Positions 1 to 12,139 of a stretch of DNA of 64,000 bases are shown piece after piece. This DNA is from Tetrahymena elliotti 4EA (taxonomy: Eukaryota; Ciliophora; Oligohymenophorea; Hymenostomatida; Tetrahymenidae). Made by a program: the position numbers and the translations under genes. The DNA is taken from assembly GCA_000231825.2 (NCBI GenBank), contig JH720317.1:623161-687160 (forward strand), in the 5' to 3' direction. The stretch's first letter is position 1. Every line of letters begins with the position of its first letter. The notes below the pieces were generated by a model. It ran no database searches. It was not told where the DNA came from and saw only the letters and a list, made by a program, of their open reading frames with translations.

Positions 1-2735
1 TTTCTAAAAGCTTTGAATTAGATGTTTTGATGGATGTAATCTTAAAAATGCATGGTATACAAGCAAATAATTTGCATTTCTTACAATAGAAGGCATTTTC
101 TTTACGCCTTTAGATTCTACAAATGCAGCATGTTTCATCACAATCTTAACAAAATGAGTGATGATTGGATTATTCATCTTATGATTCATTTTTTTTAATA
201 TTTAGACATTGCATGCAACGGCATTTACAGTATTCTTGGCTTTTTTACTGTCTATCTATTATCTTATTACATTTTTCACACCATAAATATTTACAATTTT
301 TACATTACTAGTACTACCATTTTTTCACTGTAGTTAAATCACAAGCTCTACAAACTGGACATCTATTCTTAAAGAGTTCTGTTTCCTTTTTATCTTTACA
401 ATTTTTGCAAATTTCTTAAGCTTAAGATGATTTGAAAAAATTAATAGGAGGCTTGGCAGTAATTTTGTATTTTAATGGGCGTAATAACTCATTTGAATTA
501 CAATTTGAACATTTAATATAAAATGTTTATTCTAGATCACCTAAGAAACTAATGAGCTAATTATCAGAAATAGAAACCTGACAATTTTTTGATAAGCATG
601 AGCTGGCAGAATATTTAAACGGATCAATTAAGCACTGTTTACACAAATAGTGCTTACATTGACTAACATATAAAAGTGATTTTATTTACAATTATTTTTC
701 ACAACAGCTTGTTTTAACAATACTATTTGGATTATACAGTGCATTGTTTTAGTTTTAAGTATTTACTTATTGTTAACCGCTCTCTAAATCTCTACTAGAT
801 GGTTCTGCACTATCTTGAACTCTTATACTTTGATCTCGTTCTTCTTATTATTGCTAATTCTATTTTCCTCTTCTATTCCCTTTAGGAATAGTATTACCCT
901 ATGTGTTCCACTCTGTCATAAATAATTAGTGCTCCTAAGGCAGAGGGTTTTAAACCTAACTAGGAGCAGCAGCATTATTTATTTGAGCTTACTGCTTTGG
1001 TAATCCAGTAGTTAATCTTGTAGCTAATCTATCATCATAAAGCAAAAAAATATCTTCTTCATTATCAATATTATTTTCTATAAGAATCTTAACTTTAGTT
1101 TTACCTCTAACATTAAAATCAAAATGCCAGCTTTTAGTTTTGTATTCAAAATAAAATTATTAAAAAATAAATAAATAAATTATTTTATTTTTTATCAAGA
1201 TCATACATAAAATGATTTATTCTTATCATGATACCATTTTTTTTAAATATTCAATAATTATCAATTTTATTCATATATCTCTCAAAAAAAATCGAAGTAA
1301 ATAAAATTAAATGTCATTTAAAAAGTAAAGAGTATTATGAATAAGAATTTTAAAAAATAAAAATAAAATGCTTCAATGAATAATTTTATTAAATTAATTA
1401 CTTTTGAGTGTTGTGAGTTACCGAAATCTTCATATCAAATTACTGCAACACTTAATTTATAGTTAGCATATACTTCTTTAGGTTTTATTTACTTGTTAAC
1501 AAATTCTCTACTTCATTAATTTCAGTAAAATTTCTCTCTTTTATATTACAAAAAATTTATGAAGAAATATTTTAAAATGAAAGAAAGAATAAATGAATAA
1601 ATGGATTCTTCCTTAATTTAATAAATGAAATAATGAGTCACTGTTTAAATAAATCATGAAATAAATAAATGAATAAATAAAATGAATGAAAGAATAAATA
1701 ATTACCTAAAAAGTACAGTTGATCCTTTTTTAGAATGTAATTGTCAACAACCATTTGAATTTCTTTTCTGTTGATCAAGCAGCTATGTAAAACAGCTTAC
1801 TCCAGCAAGTTTTGACTTAAAATTTCTTACTTGTTGAGCTCATTAGATGCAATGTTATTTTCAATTTTGGTGATAAAGTTGTTAATAACATTAAAAAACA
1901 TATCAAAGTTAAGAATATATTCTTTAGATTAAACCCTTTAAAAGGCTGGTGCATTTTCATAATCTTTTATACTATGTAAAAAGGTCTAAATATCTTAATT
2001 TGACCCATATAGAACGACTTCTTCAATAATTGCTATGAAAATTATATTCTAAATTATTTTTTTTGAATTTTTTATCATCTTTTTGAATTATGATTTTTTA
2101 TCAATAACCATTTTATTATGTTATAAATCTTTATTTAATGGTCTAGCCTTATTTTATTCTAGATAAGAAGTGTAATAAATATACTGCTTATCTCTTTTTT
2201 CATCAAATTAGACTAATTTAGGTTAGTTTTAATAAATGTAGGAATTATTTACAGCTATGTCATCAGGTAAAGGTAATCGTTTTGGTTCTTTTCCTTCAAC
2301 TACCTTATTTTTGAAGTGCTTCAGTCTAATTGTTTTTTTAATCCTAGAATTGGGATCATTTTTAATTGATTGAATATATTTTATATAATCATATTTTTCA
2401 GCTTTTAGTTGGTCTTCATAATCTGATATTTCCTCCTCCTCTTATTCAAATTAATTTTAAATGTATTTATCCCCTTTCTCTAAAAATTTCTTCTTAGATT
2501 AATATTGATTATACAATTAAGATTTCTAATTCATAGGTGCATATTATAAATTATACATAGTGTTTTCTTCTTCATCGTCATCCTCAACTTAGTTTTAGAA
2601 TCTCAAAATAATGTTTTCATTATTCTTGTTTCGAGGTCTAATTTTAGTGGTTTCTGATTAAGTTTCAGTTATTTTATTATTCTTCTATGTGTTCTAGTTT
2701 TTATTACATTTAGTTATTTCTCCATTATCTCCCAT
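1..2735 (-). CDS. Cys-rich zinc-binding protein, RING/RBR-like (3' end cut by window edge)
   Basis: Three exons are seen: 2735-1706, 1537-1402 and 1130 to the edge, with GT..AG introns at 1705-1538 and 1401-1131. Phases match at both joins (1030 nt, then 136 nt). The start is the ATG at 2735, opening with MGDNGEI. About 765 residues are present. Residues 1-390 are acidic and Gln-rich with no domain I recognise. From about residue 535 to the edge the protein is packed with Cys pairs, including CKHYLCKQC, CSNC, CKNC, CPVC, CKNCKYLWCEKC and CKKC. The first cluster fits the C-x-H-x3-C-x2-C spacing of RING1 in RBR ubiquitin ligases, and the later pairs could be IBR/RING2-like. The catalytic Cys of RING2 cannot be assigned, so E3 ligase activity is an inference. 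Another multi-zinc-finger scaffold is equally possible. Coding is clear; function is moderate. Confidence 0.72.
1567..1700. repeat. GAAT/AAAT microsatellite inside an intron
   Basis: Irregular tandem AATGAATAAATA-type units fill most of intron 1 (1538-1705) of the Cys-rich gene. They lie between the donor and acceptor and have no coding role. Confidence 0.7.
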
Positions 2736-4295
2736 TTTCAACTTCTTTGATAATTATGATTCTATTCCTAAATTTTTTTTATCTGATCTTTATTCAAATT
2801 AAACTAAAATATTGGTAATTTGCCTGATAACTTTATCAATATAATACTATAAAAATATTTTATTTACAATTCACCTAGTTGCTTTTTTAGTTTTCTTACA
2901 AAAAATGAGGATTTATTTATTTTGAAATAAACTTATTTTCTTGTTGTTCGAATTAAATATTTTCTGATAATTAAAATGTAAAAAGCTTAATTGTCACAAA
3001 AATATTAATAGAAATTGATTAAACATTTATTTCGATTTATTAGAATATGTACTTATTAATGAATGTATCTTTTTTTTTTGATTAAAATTGATAGATTCTT
3101 TCAAAAATTAAGACCAGAAAGCAAATATCAAATTAATTATTTATTATAATAATTATTTAATATTTAATAATTTCTAAATTTGAGACTGGATATAAATTTC
3201 AAAAATCATTTTGCAACAAATCAAATAATTTTATTTTTTTGGTTTTACTTTTTTTTTCTAATTTAAATTTTCTTAATTTTACATCAATTAAAGATTTTTA
3301 TCTCTCAAACTATCAGCCCTAATAGTTATCCCAAATAAATATGACAGATTAATACAAAATATTTAATTAAAAATCGATTATAGTATTCCTTCTGAATTAA
3401 AGTAGAAATGATCATATATCTACTTTTGCTTGTTAACTTTTTAAAGTATATAAATAATTGTTGAAAGGTGCATTTATTTCTCATGTATTCTTATTTATTC
3501 TAATCTTATATAAAATTAATTAATTATTTTATTTCATCTTTTACCAAATTATTTTCTAAATTAAAATGTTGATTTTTGAAATATAACTAACTTTAAAGGT
3601 GGTGTAGTAATTAGATTTAAGTTAATTTCTTACTAAATAAAATTATGTTTTTTAAATTATTTATTTTTTAAAAGATTTATTCAAAAACTTAAAGAATTTA
3701 AGAAATATTTGAATAAGTATTGCATTTATTTGAAGATATCCAAAATTACTAGATTTAATTAATACAATTTAATCCAATAAAATATCAAAACAAACTCATC
3801 AACAATTAAATTATTAAAATAAATAAATTCCTCAACAATCAAATTATTTAAAATTGAAGTATTCTTTAATAATCATATCATGTCTTTAATTCTAAGTATT
3901 CTTAGAAATTTCTTAAAATTCTACATTATTGCCCTTTTTAAAATATTTTTATTGTTGAAAGATTTGTTTAGAAAATTATTTCATATTTTGCATTAATATA
4001 TTTTTGTGAAATTTGAATTGGCTTAGAACACTCTTTTTATGACTAAGACTTTTAAAGAAGATTCAAGAAATTTAATTTAGGGAAGGTAGGAAATAGGAAT
4101 ATATACTTTGTTATTTTTGAATATGTGATATATACATAATTGAAGTGATTGAAGCAATTTGGGTTGGTAGAAAGAAAGAAAAATAGAAGTAGGATATACT
4201 TAATTTATTAGTTAACAAAGCAATCAATCAGATTCATAATTAAATATCAAATTATTTATAAAATTATAATTAAATATTAATAGCTCTAATTTTTT
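2736..4295. other. intergenic, promoter region between divergent genes
   Basis: About 1.56 kb of AT-rich DNA lies between the divergently transcribed Cys-rich gene and the RsfS-like gene, so it must hold both promoters. I see poly-A/T tracts but no reading frame with protein-like composition and no RNA gene. Confidence 0.6.
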
Positions 4296-5457
4296 ATGAT
4301 TTTAAGGAGATTTGTATAGTAATTAAGCCAAGTGTAACTTTTAAACAAACAAGTTTACTAATTTGGCAGACCATTTAAAGTTAAGGTTAATAAATTTAGC
4401 GCAGGTGCACTTTAGTCAAAAAAGAAAGAATAGGAGGTAGAATAGGATGAAGATATCAATTATCAAGAATTAGAAGATGCTGATTTTGATAAAAAAAAGC
4501 AATAAAACAAATTTAGATTTATAGATGAAGATGATTAATAAGATCTTTAAAATAATAAATTTGATATTTCTTAATTTGCTGAGTCAGCAAATGAGGTAGT
4601 GCTTGATTCTTTTTAAAATCCTGAATTTGATCCTTCAAAAGCAAACACAATCAAGAAATTTAGTGATGAGAGTGATGCAGAAGATTAAGAAGAGTAAAAG
4701 TAATTAAAATTATCAAAAGAAGAAGACAAATAATTCACAAAGGAATAAGTTTAGTTTATTAAAGATACTCTCATGTATGAAGGAGAAGATCCATATTTTG
4801 AAAAACTTGTTAATCGCCCTGAAAAGGGAGTTGTATGGGGTCTCGGTGGTCAACTTTTAAAGCAATAAAAAAGTAAATAAGCAATAATAATAATATCTAA
4901 ATATATTGATTTTAACTAATTAACCAATTCGATTAATTTGTAATTTAATCCACAAAGAGAATAGCCTTAACTACTTTTCAATTTATTTTTAACAATTAAA
5001 TTATTATATAATAGATTTCTTTGAGAAGGGAAAATACCCATCTCCTGAAGCAGTTATTAGTTTCTTGGAATTGGAACAAGGAAAAGATATTATTTGTGTA
5101 GATTTAGAAAAAGAGTGTAATAGATATGATCTTCCTAGATATGGAATTATTCTTTCTTCCTTTTCATGTAGACATAACTATAGAATAGCATCTAATCTCC
5201 TAAAAGCAATTAAGGAGCTAGAAATCCCAGAAATGAAAGATAAAAACTTTAAAATAAGTGGCAGAAAAGATGATGAATGGTTGATGGTTGATTTTAATGA
5301 TATTCAAGTTCATTGTTTTGTGGAAGAATCAAGAGAAGAAATAGATCTTGAATGGAAGTGGAAGAATCCTCCTTCTAAAGAAGAAATGGCAGAGTTCGAA
5401 AAAATACAAAATCACAAATCTAGAAAAACATTCTTTGAACCATTAGATGATTACTGA
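4296..5457 (+). CDS. rsfS: Mitochondrial ribosome silencing factor, RsfS/Iojap/MALSU1 family
   Basis: Exons are 4296-4872 and 5015-5457. The intron is GT..AG in phase 1, giving 339 residues. The N-terminus, starting MILRRFVQQ, is Arg/Lys/Gln-rich with no acidic residue in the first 40, like a mitochondrial presequence. A long acidic linker follows. The C-terminal third (about 195-320) is the RsfS domain: a helix-rich EAVISFLELEQGKDIICVDL start, an LSSFSCRHNYRIASNL core matching the family's 'S.RH...IA' motif, and the signature MVDFNDIQVHCF followed by SREEIDLEWKW, equal to the family's 'vDfgdvvvHvF...R..YdLE.lW'. RsfS proteins bind uL14 on the large subunit and block or assist subunit joining. 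Here that would act on the mitochondrial large subunit. The acidic N-terminal half is longer than in bacterial homologues. Confidence 0.86.
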
Positions 5458-6789
5458 TACAACAGAGGTCTCTCTATCTATATATGTGTTTTTATACAAA
5501 TGAATATTTAAAATAAATTTCTTTTAAAAATAAATAAAATCTACTCTTTATATTTCATTTTTATATTAATGTTAAATTATTCTTATTGTTAGTTTTAAAA
5601 CTAATTATTCTATCCAAATTCTTTTTTTCTAAAGTAATACAATTTAAAATTTCAGAACCAGAAATTATTTTTTTTCTTAAAATAATCATTGATTATCACT
5701 TAGTGGTTAACATTTCTTTATCTTTTCATAATTCAACAATCTCTTTTAAAAATGACACTTTTAATCTCACTTCTTTTAAAAATATCATGCTAATATTATG
5801 GTTAATTTTAATTTAAAATATAAAGTTGTTGTTATTTGCTAATTTAAAATAAAAAATTTCTGGATACGAAACTCACCTCCTCATAACAGAAAAATATATT
5901 TTTTAAGATTTCACATTCTTTTTGTTAAATTTAAATCAATATTTGATTCATTTAAAATAAATTCAAACAATTTTTTATAATTTAATTTTTAATATGACGA
6001 ATAATAATTGCATTTATTTAATTAAATTTTAAATAAAATTAATTTTTTTGAATTTCATAAAAAAGAAAAAACCAATAAATTTACTCCAAAATTTGAATAA
6101 AATTTTGAAGAATAATTAACTAACCAATCATGCATACTTAATTGAATTTAAATAAAAACAGAAATTAAATTTAGATGTTTTACTTTTATTTTTTGGATAA
6201 AGTTGACAATTTTCTTAAATCAAAAATTATGTCAGAATTTTATTTACATTTAGAAAGGTCAAATTAATATTATTGGATAAGATAAATTATGTTGATTGAT
6301 TTTTTTTGCTCAAAAGTACAGATACCCTCTTTTTTAAAAATTATTTTAAAACGAGTATTCATTATTTTAAAAAGATATCTATCAAGGATCCAAAAGTTTG
6401 TTTAATAAAATGATGACCACTAAAATTTAAATGTAATCAGTATTTTGAGTAAGTATTAAGTAATAGATAGATTAATAAAAATCAAATAAAGTGGGCTACT
6501 TTTTTGAATTTAGTTTTTATAATTTTATCTATCAAGAGCGAATAAATCATAAAAGAATAATAAAGTAAAGCACTCTATAATAAGGATATAGTTTTTGATA
6601 ATTAATTGAAATAAAAAAGTAAGTCATCTACCTTTGCACCTATTTAATTATTAAAAATAGTAACAAAGATTAGAATAAAGTATTTCATAAACAAAAACTA
6701 TCTACATACCAGATAAGCTAATCCAAAAACATAACTCTAAGTTCATCCTCATCAAAAAGAAGGCTCAAATTTTTATCAAATAAATATAA
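5458..6789. other. intergenic
   Basis: About 1.3 kb of AT-rich DNA between two plus-strand genes. It holds the 3' region of the RsfS-like gene and the promoter of the seven-TM gene. No supportable gene or RNA was seen. Confidence 0.6.
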
Positions 6790-8303
6790 ATGGAAATAGA
6801 AAAACTTATCATTGTTTTACCTGCTTCTACTGGAATAATTTCATAATTACTCTACATATCAAAGCTAGCAGTTCAAAACAATCACATCAAGACTAAAGAT
6901 AAAATTCTGTTAAATGTTTTTGTAAGCAGTATGATTGTCAATATTGGTCTTATTTTAATGTCTCTTACATCAACTTAATGCATTATCTCTCAAGCTTTAA
7001 TTACTTTTGGATTTAACTCATCTATTATGTTCTCAATTATATACATTTATACTGAATATCAGAGTCTAAAATCTGCTGAAATCATTTCTAGTAAACGCAA
7101 GATAACTTTCCTATTCCTCATTATAGTTATTAATCTCTTATGCATTTGTCTTGGTTTTATGTAATTTCTTTTAATATTTTTAATTCTAAATAAACTTTTA
7201 TAAAATTTTTCCAGAATTTTGAACCATTTTATTAGAAAAAAACATGTTTATGCTTAACTTAGGCTCTATTTTTATTAAGCCATAAACAACAAAAATTTTA
7301 ATAAATTAATAATCAAAAATACTTAATTAATCAACTTAGATTTTTGTTGATAAAAATGAAGATAATATCTATGATTTATTTATTACTTTTTATCTTTCCA
7401 AACTCCTCCTTTTTAAATTACTCTCAATATTAAAAAAATTCATTCGCTAAAAAATCCTTTTCAATAAGTTATTTTTGATTCTAATTATTCATACATTTTT
7501 AGGTTTCAGTTTATTTGCAATTTCATAACACAAAAATCTTCAAGTCATCATAAATTCTTAAAATTGCAAACCTTCAAATTGCTAAAACAAAAAAAAATTT
7601 AATAAATCTTATTGTGAATTTTAATGATTTTTTTTTGCTAGATTTTAGTTATGATTTTAAAATATTTACAGTAATTTGTAGAAAAATAAATTTTACTTTA
7701 ATTATTTTTAAATAAAAAAGATCTATGTTTTAAATTGGTGATGAATTAAATAGTAACTCAGATAAAACCTGCTTAGAATTGGTTAATTCATCATTTATGA
7801 ACAAATAATATGTGCTAGTTATTTGTCATTTGATACCATTTACAATCTCATTTGTTTTAATGGCAATCTAATTATATAACATATCAATAAAGCTTCATAG
7901 GAAATATTTAGTGATAGTATCTTCTAAAAAAATAATATTACCTATATTTTGTCTTATTTTTTATTTTACCATGACTATCTAAGTTATTTTGCAAATATGT
8001 TATCCTTAGTCTATAAACGAAGAATCTAATAGAGATTCTTAAAGAGCAGAGTTGTGGAGAAAATTTGGGCTGTTTGCTCTTTCTTTTTATGGAATTTTTT
8101 ATTCTCTTTTTCAAACCCTGTTTATTTGTAAAAAGATTGTGCCTTAAAAAAAATACTAAAGCTTCTCTTCTGTTCAGGAAGATGACTCTGATTTACATAA
8201 AAGCAAAAAAAGTGTCTTATGCAAACATTTCTTATCAGATGATGAAATTTTAATTGGGTAATAAATAATGTTAAATAATAGCTCTAAAATTAACAAAAGT
8301 TGA
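6790..8303 (+). CDS. Seven-transmembrane receptor-like protein (GPCR-like)
   Basis: Proposed exons are 6790-7160 and 7721-8303, joined in phase 2 by a GTAA..AAAAAG intron, giving 317 residues. Seven hydrophobic segments can be counted. Exon 1 carries TM1 (LIIVLPASTGIISQLLYI), TM2, TM3 (ending SIIYIYTEY) and TM4 (FLFLIIVINLLCICLGF). Exon 2 carries TM5 (LIPFTISFVLMAIQLYNI), TM6 (IILPIFCLIFYFTMTIQVIL) and TM7 (FGLFALSFYGIFYSLFQTLFI). The predicted extracellular loop 2 has a Cys and the C-tail is Ser/Lys-rich. The layout resembles the cAMP-receptor-like and other small GPCRs of protists, but I cannot name a ligand or subfamily. The 560-bp intron is long for this window, and a small middle exon near 7216-7340 cannot be excluded, though it is not needed. 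Confidence 0.68.
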
Positions 8304-9421
8304 TACTCATAACCTTAAAGAAATAAATTAAAATGTATATTCTAAAAAACAAACCATAATCAATCTACAAATATTATAATTTATATACTAAATTAATTGA
8401 GTTTTAAAATATTAAAACTTACCTTTTTGTAAAAATATTTTCAACCTAAATAAGAATCTCAGTGAGAAAGATAGACATCTAATATTAACAAAGATCTTGA
8501 AATTATTTTTGTAAAATAATTTAAAAATATTAAATAACTAAAAAATTTATTATTTAATCTATTTATATTTTATTTCAAAATAATTAATTTATTATTTGTT
8601 ATCATTAAAATTTAAATCAATACAATACAAAATAAATAAATTTATTTTAACACTGCTTGCTTATTTAAAATTAAATCCATAATTTGCTTTTTTAAATTAT
8701 TTAAATTTTTTAAATTCTGCACAAAACGAAAATTTTAAATCTTAAATAGAAATTAACCAAACTTATTTTTTATGATTAAAAATATTTAAAGTATTTAATA
8801 AATTCATACAATTTACTGATTTTTACAAAAAATTATTTTATTGATTCATAAATTTTTTTAATTTAATTAAATTTCCAGTGTTCTGATTACTTTTTTTATT
8901 TCTTAATGTTTTTTATCACGCAGTATCCTTTTATTATTATTTTTTTATTGTTTTTTAACAAAAAAATGGTAACTCTAGATAGCAAGGCTTTTGTTAAAGA
9001 TTAAATTCTAACATATAAAAATGAAAATAGATTAAAAATTTTTAATTTATTTTGTTTGAAATTTGCTTAATGTTTTATTGTTTTTTGTTTGCTAAATAGT
9101 TAAATATAAATTTTATGATTTTATTAAAGCTGAAAGAGAGTTTTTTAACTAAATTTTAAGAATAATATGTTTTCATATTAGTGCTCTATTTATTTATTTT
9201 TAAATTGGAGGTTTCTCTTAGAAGGAACTAGTTATTTATTTAATGAGTGTAAAATATTTTAATTAAAATTAGCCGTTAGATTTGTAAATAGAAATTAGGT
9301 AATTTTGTATGTTTTGTTTTTTTGATAAAAATTATATTTATTTTTAAGTATTTGTTAAGTTGAAATTTTAATATTAAAATTCAAAATCTTTACATACATA
9401 AAGTATTATACAGTAAAAAAA
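8304..9421. other. intergenic
   Basis: About 1.1 kb of AT-rich DNA between two plus-strand genes. I see nothing in it beyond expected 3' and promoter sequence. Confidence 0.6.
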
Positions 9422-12139
9422 ATGGATAAATTAGATAAATTTTCAACAGATTTTTTTGATGATGATATAAGTTATTAAAGTATACTAAAAGAGATAGTCA
9501 AGGAGTTTAATCTAATGGTACCTAGTGATAAAGATGATATATATTTAGGATACTCCTTTAGGACTAGATAGATTATTATTCAGCTAAAAAAAATATCATC
9601 TATTTTATACAAACCGTATGATGAGGAATTTCGAGATATAATTGACACTTAGAGTTTATGTTCTGAATTTATTCACACTTTTAAGGAATCTATTTCATAA
9701 ATTATTTTAGAGATTCCTGAGCTGGAAAATATTTTGTAAAGGATCAGGATATTTTCTTTAAGGCTCAGTCGAATTTATGAGTTTACAGATTATGGAAACA
9801 GCATCAGATCATCTTAAATTCGCTTAAGAAATTAATGGTAAAATATATAAAATTAATAAAAAGAGAATAAAGATTAATAAAATGCAAATTAATTCAATTT
9901 GAGCTCACTGTTTTAAAGAGAAAATGAAGCAAAGCATAATATTCATGAACATAAGCAAAAATAATAACAAAAAAATAAATATTTATTTGATGATATTTTC
10001 TAATTAAATTCAGAAATGCTTAAAGATAGAGAAATGAAAAAAGATTTTGTGAGCAATCTTAATTTTACAGAAAAAGAGTTTACAAAAACTCAAAAAAAGA
10101 TAAAAATAGAACAGCTAACAAAATATGATTCACAAGTTATTTCATTTCCTTTAATGTATTTAAGTCATGAGGATGATTTTCCTTGGACCTTGTAATAAGT
10201 TGTTAAAGTTAAATAAGATTGTGTAGAATTTGTAGGAGTTGATTTGAAGAAAGATGAGGTGATTAGTATATTCTTTTTTATTAGCAATAAAGGGGAATAT
10301 ATGGAGTTGATTAGTAATCATTATAAACTCCATTAAAAAAATATCAAAGGAATTAGAGAACTTTATGATTTTTATTTATATACTCTAGAAAATGGAGATA
10401 ATATTTTTATTGTAACAAAAGAATTTGCAAGCTCTGATATTATGCAAGTTGTTAGAGAAAGAGAAAAGAAATTTCATTAATATAATAGTTTAGATTTACT
10501 TTAAACATTTAAATTTTTAACAGGTACTCTGGTGAGAATTCATAATTAGAATATTTATTTAAAAAACATTTGTCCTGCAAATATTGTTTTCTCATTAAAA
10601 GATAACTGTTGGAAATTTGATAATTTAACTAGTTGTGTAGAAATTAACTTAGAAGAAGCATAGGTTATGTTAGAAAATTATTCATAAGACTTTTATAATT
10701 GGGATTATATTGATTTGCATTCTATATTCAAACCAGAGCAATATGAATGTTTTAAGGTAGAAGGTTATTTAGGATATTTGAACAATGAATTAAAGCATCT
10801 AATGAAATCTTAGCACTCATAAATTTCTTATTATGATCTTTAAGCTGCAGATAGATATGCTTTAGGTAAAATTTATGAAAAGATTCTAGAAAGGCTTATT
10901 TAATTAATTGAAATTTTGGAAATAAAATCATAACCAGATGGATTTGAGACTAAAGCAGCAGATTTTTGGAATAAAGATCCAAATGTTGTTTTATGCTAAT
11001 AGATATCTTAAATATTAATGTCTTAAGGGGGGAAATTGAATGAGAATCACACAACAGGAAACATCACTCATTCAGAGGATGCATAATATGCTTAAAAGAA
11101 ATTTTAATATAAAAATAAGTTTCATTAAGAGTTATTGCTAGCTAGAGGGTATAAATTAATTTAGTTTAAAAGTAAAGCTGATTAGCATTTTAAGAATGCG
11201 TTATAAGAAATATAACTTAAATCGGTTGAAGGGAAATAGGATTAAGCTCTATTGTTGAGAGAAATATCTATTTTTTATAGCGACTATTAAATGAATTACT
11301 ATGACGCACTTCAGAAAACAAGCGAGTGCTTATTTTTATTTAATCAGTAAAATATTTCTGCTGCTGGCACTATTAAATTAGTTACTTAACTTGACTTGAA
11401 AAAATTGCTTTTAAAATTGGGTAAATATTAAGAATGTATAGAATTTGTAATTATTCATCACAATTTAATTGATTCTGAAAGTTATTTTATATTCCAAGCA
11501 TTAAATATTGAAAGCTAAGCTTAGTTTAAAATTGGCAATGCCGAGCAAGCCTCGAAGACTATGAAATAGGCCCTGAATATACTTTATTCTTATGAGAAAA
11601 CTAATTTAGATTATTTATTCGAATTAGAGAAAGCTGAGGCGTTGTAATTTTTAGGTATATATCAACACTATGAAGGAAATCACATAGAAGCTATATAGAA
11701 TTTAAAACGAGCAGCTAAAATTTACATGAAGCACAGCCTTATTGAAGACTTTACAGACTCGCTTAGTTTAGCTGCGAAATCAGAATTATCTATTCTAAAT
11801 TTTAAAAATTGCATCGCCACAGTAGAGATATGCTTAAAGCACTAAATTTATTCCTTATAATAATAATACCTAAAATTAATCGATTTGTTATTTATGGCAA
11901 GTGAATGTTATAGACATCTTAATATAAGACATGAGGAAAATAGATATATTTCAGAAATCATCAAGATTATCAAAGAAAAGGATATTTATTTAGACAAATG
12001 CCCGGAGCGCATTCAGCGACTTCTTAAATTCTAAAACTAAATTGAAGAATTAAGCAGCATGTATCTTCCTAGTATGAAAGGAGGAAATTAGAATACAATT
12101 TACTCAGAAAATAATTAATTGCTTTAGAGATTCTATTGA
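9422..12139 (+). CDS. Pseudokinase with C-terminal TPR-like repeats
   Basis: One uninterrupted exon of 906 codons. Residues about 250-500 have the outline of a protein kinase fold. A hinge-like IFIVTKEFASSDIMQVV is followed by a catalytic-loop analogue, HNQNIYLKNICPANIVF, where a kinase has 'HRDIKPANI'. Next come WKFDNLTS in place of the DFG segment and AADRYALGKIYEKIL in place of the 'sDiysLG.ilyell' F-helix. The HRD Asp has become Asn, the catalytic-loop Lys is Cys and DFG is DNL, so phosphotransfer is unlikely. Residues about 655-830 form helical pairs of TPR type (for example LLKLGKYQECIEFVIIH, FLGIYQHYEGNHIEAIQNLKRAA). A scaffold or regulatory role is inferred. Partners are unknown. Confidence 0.8.
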
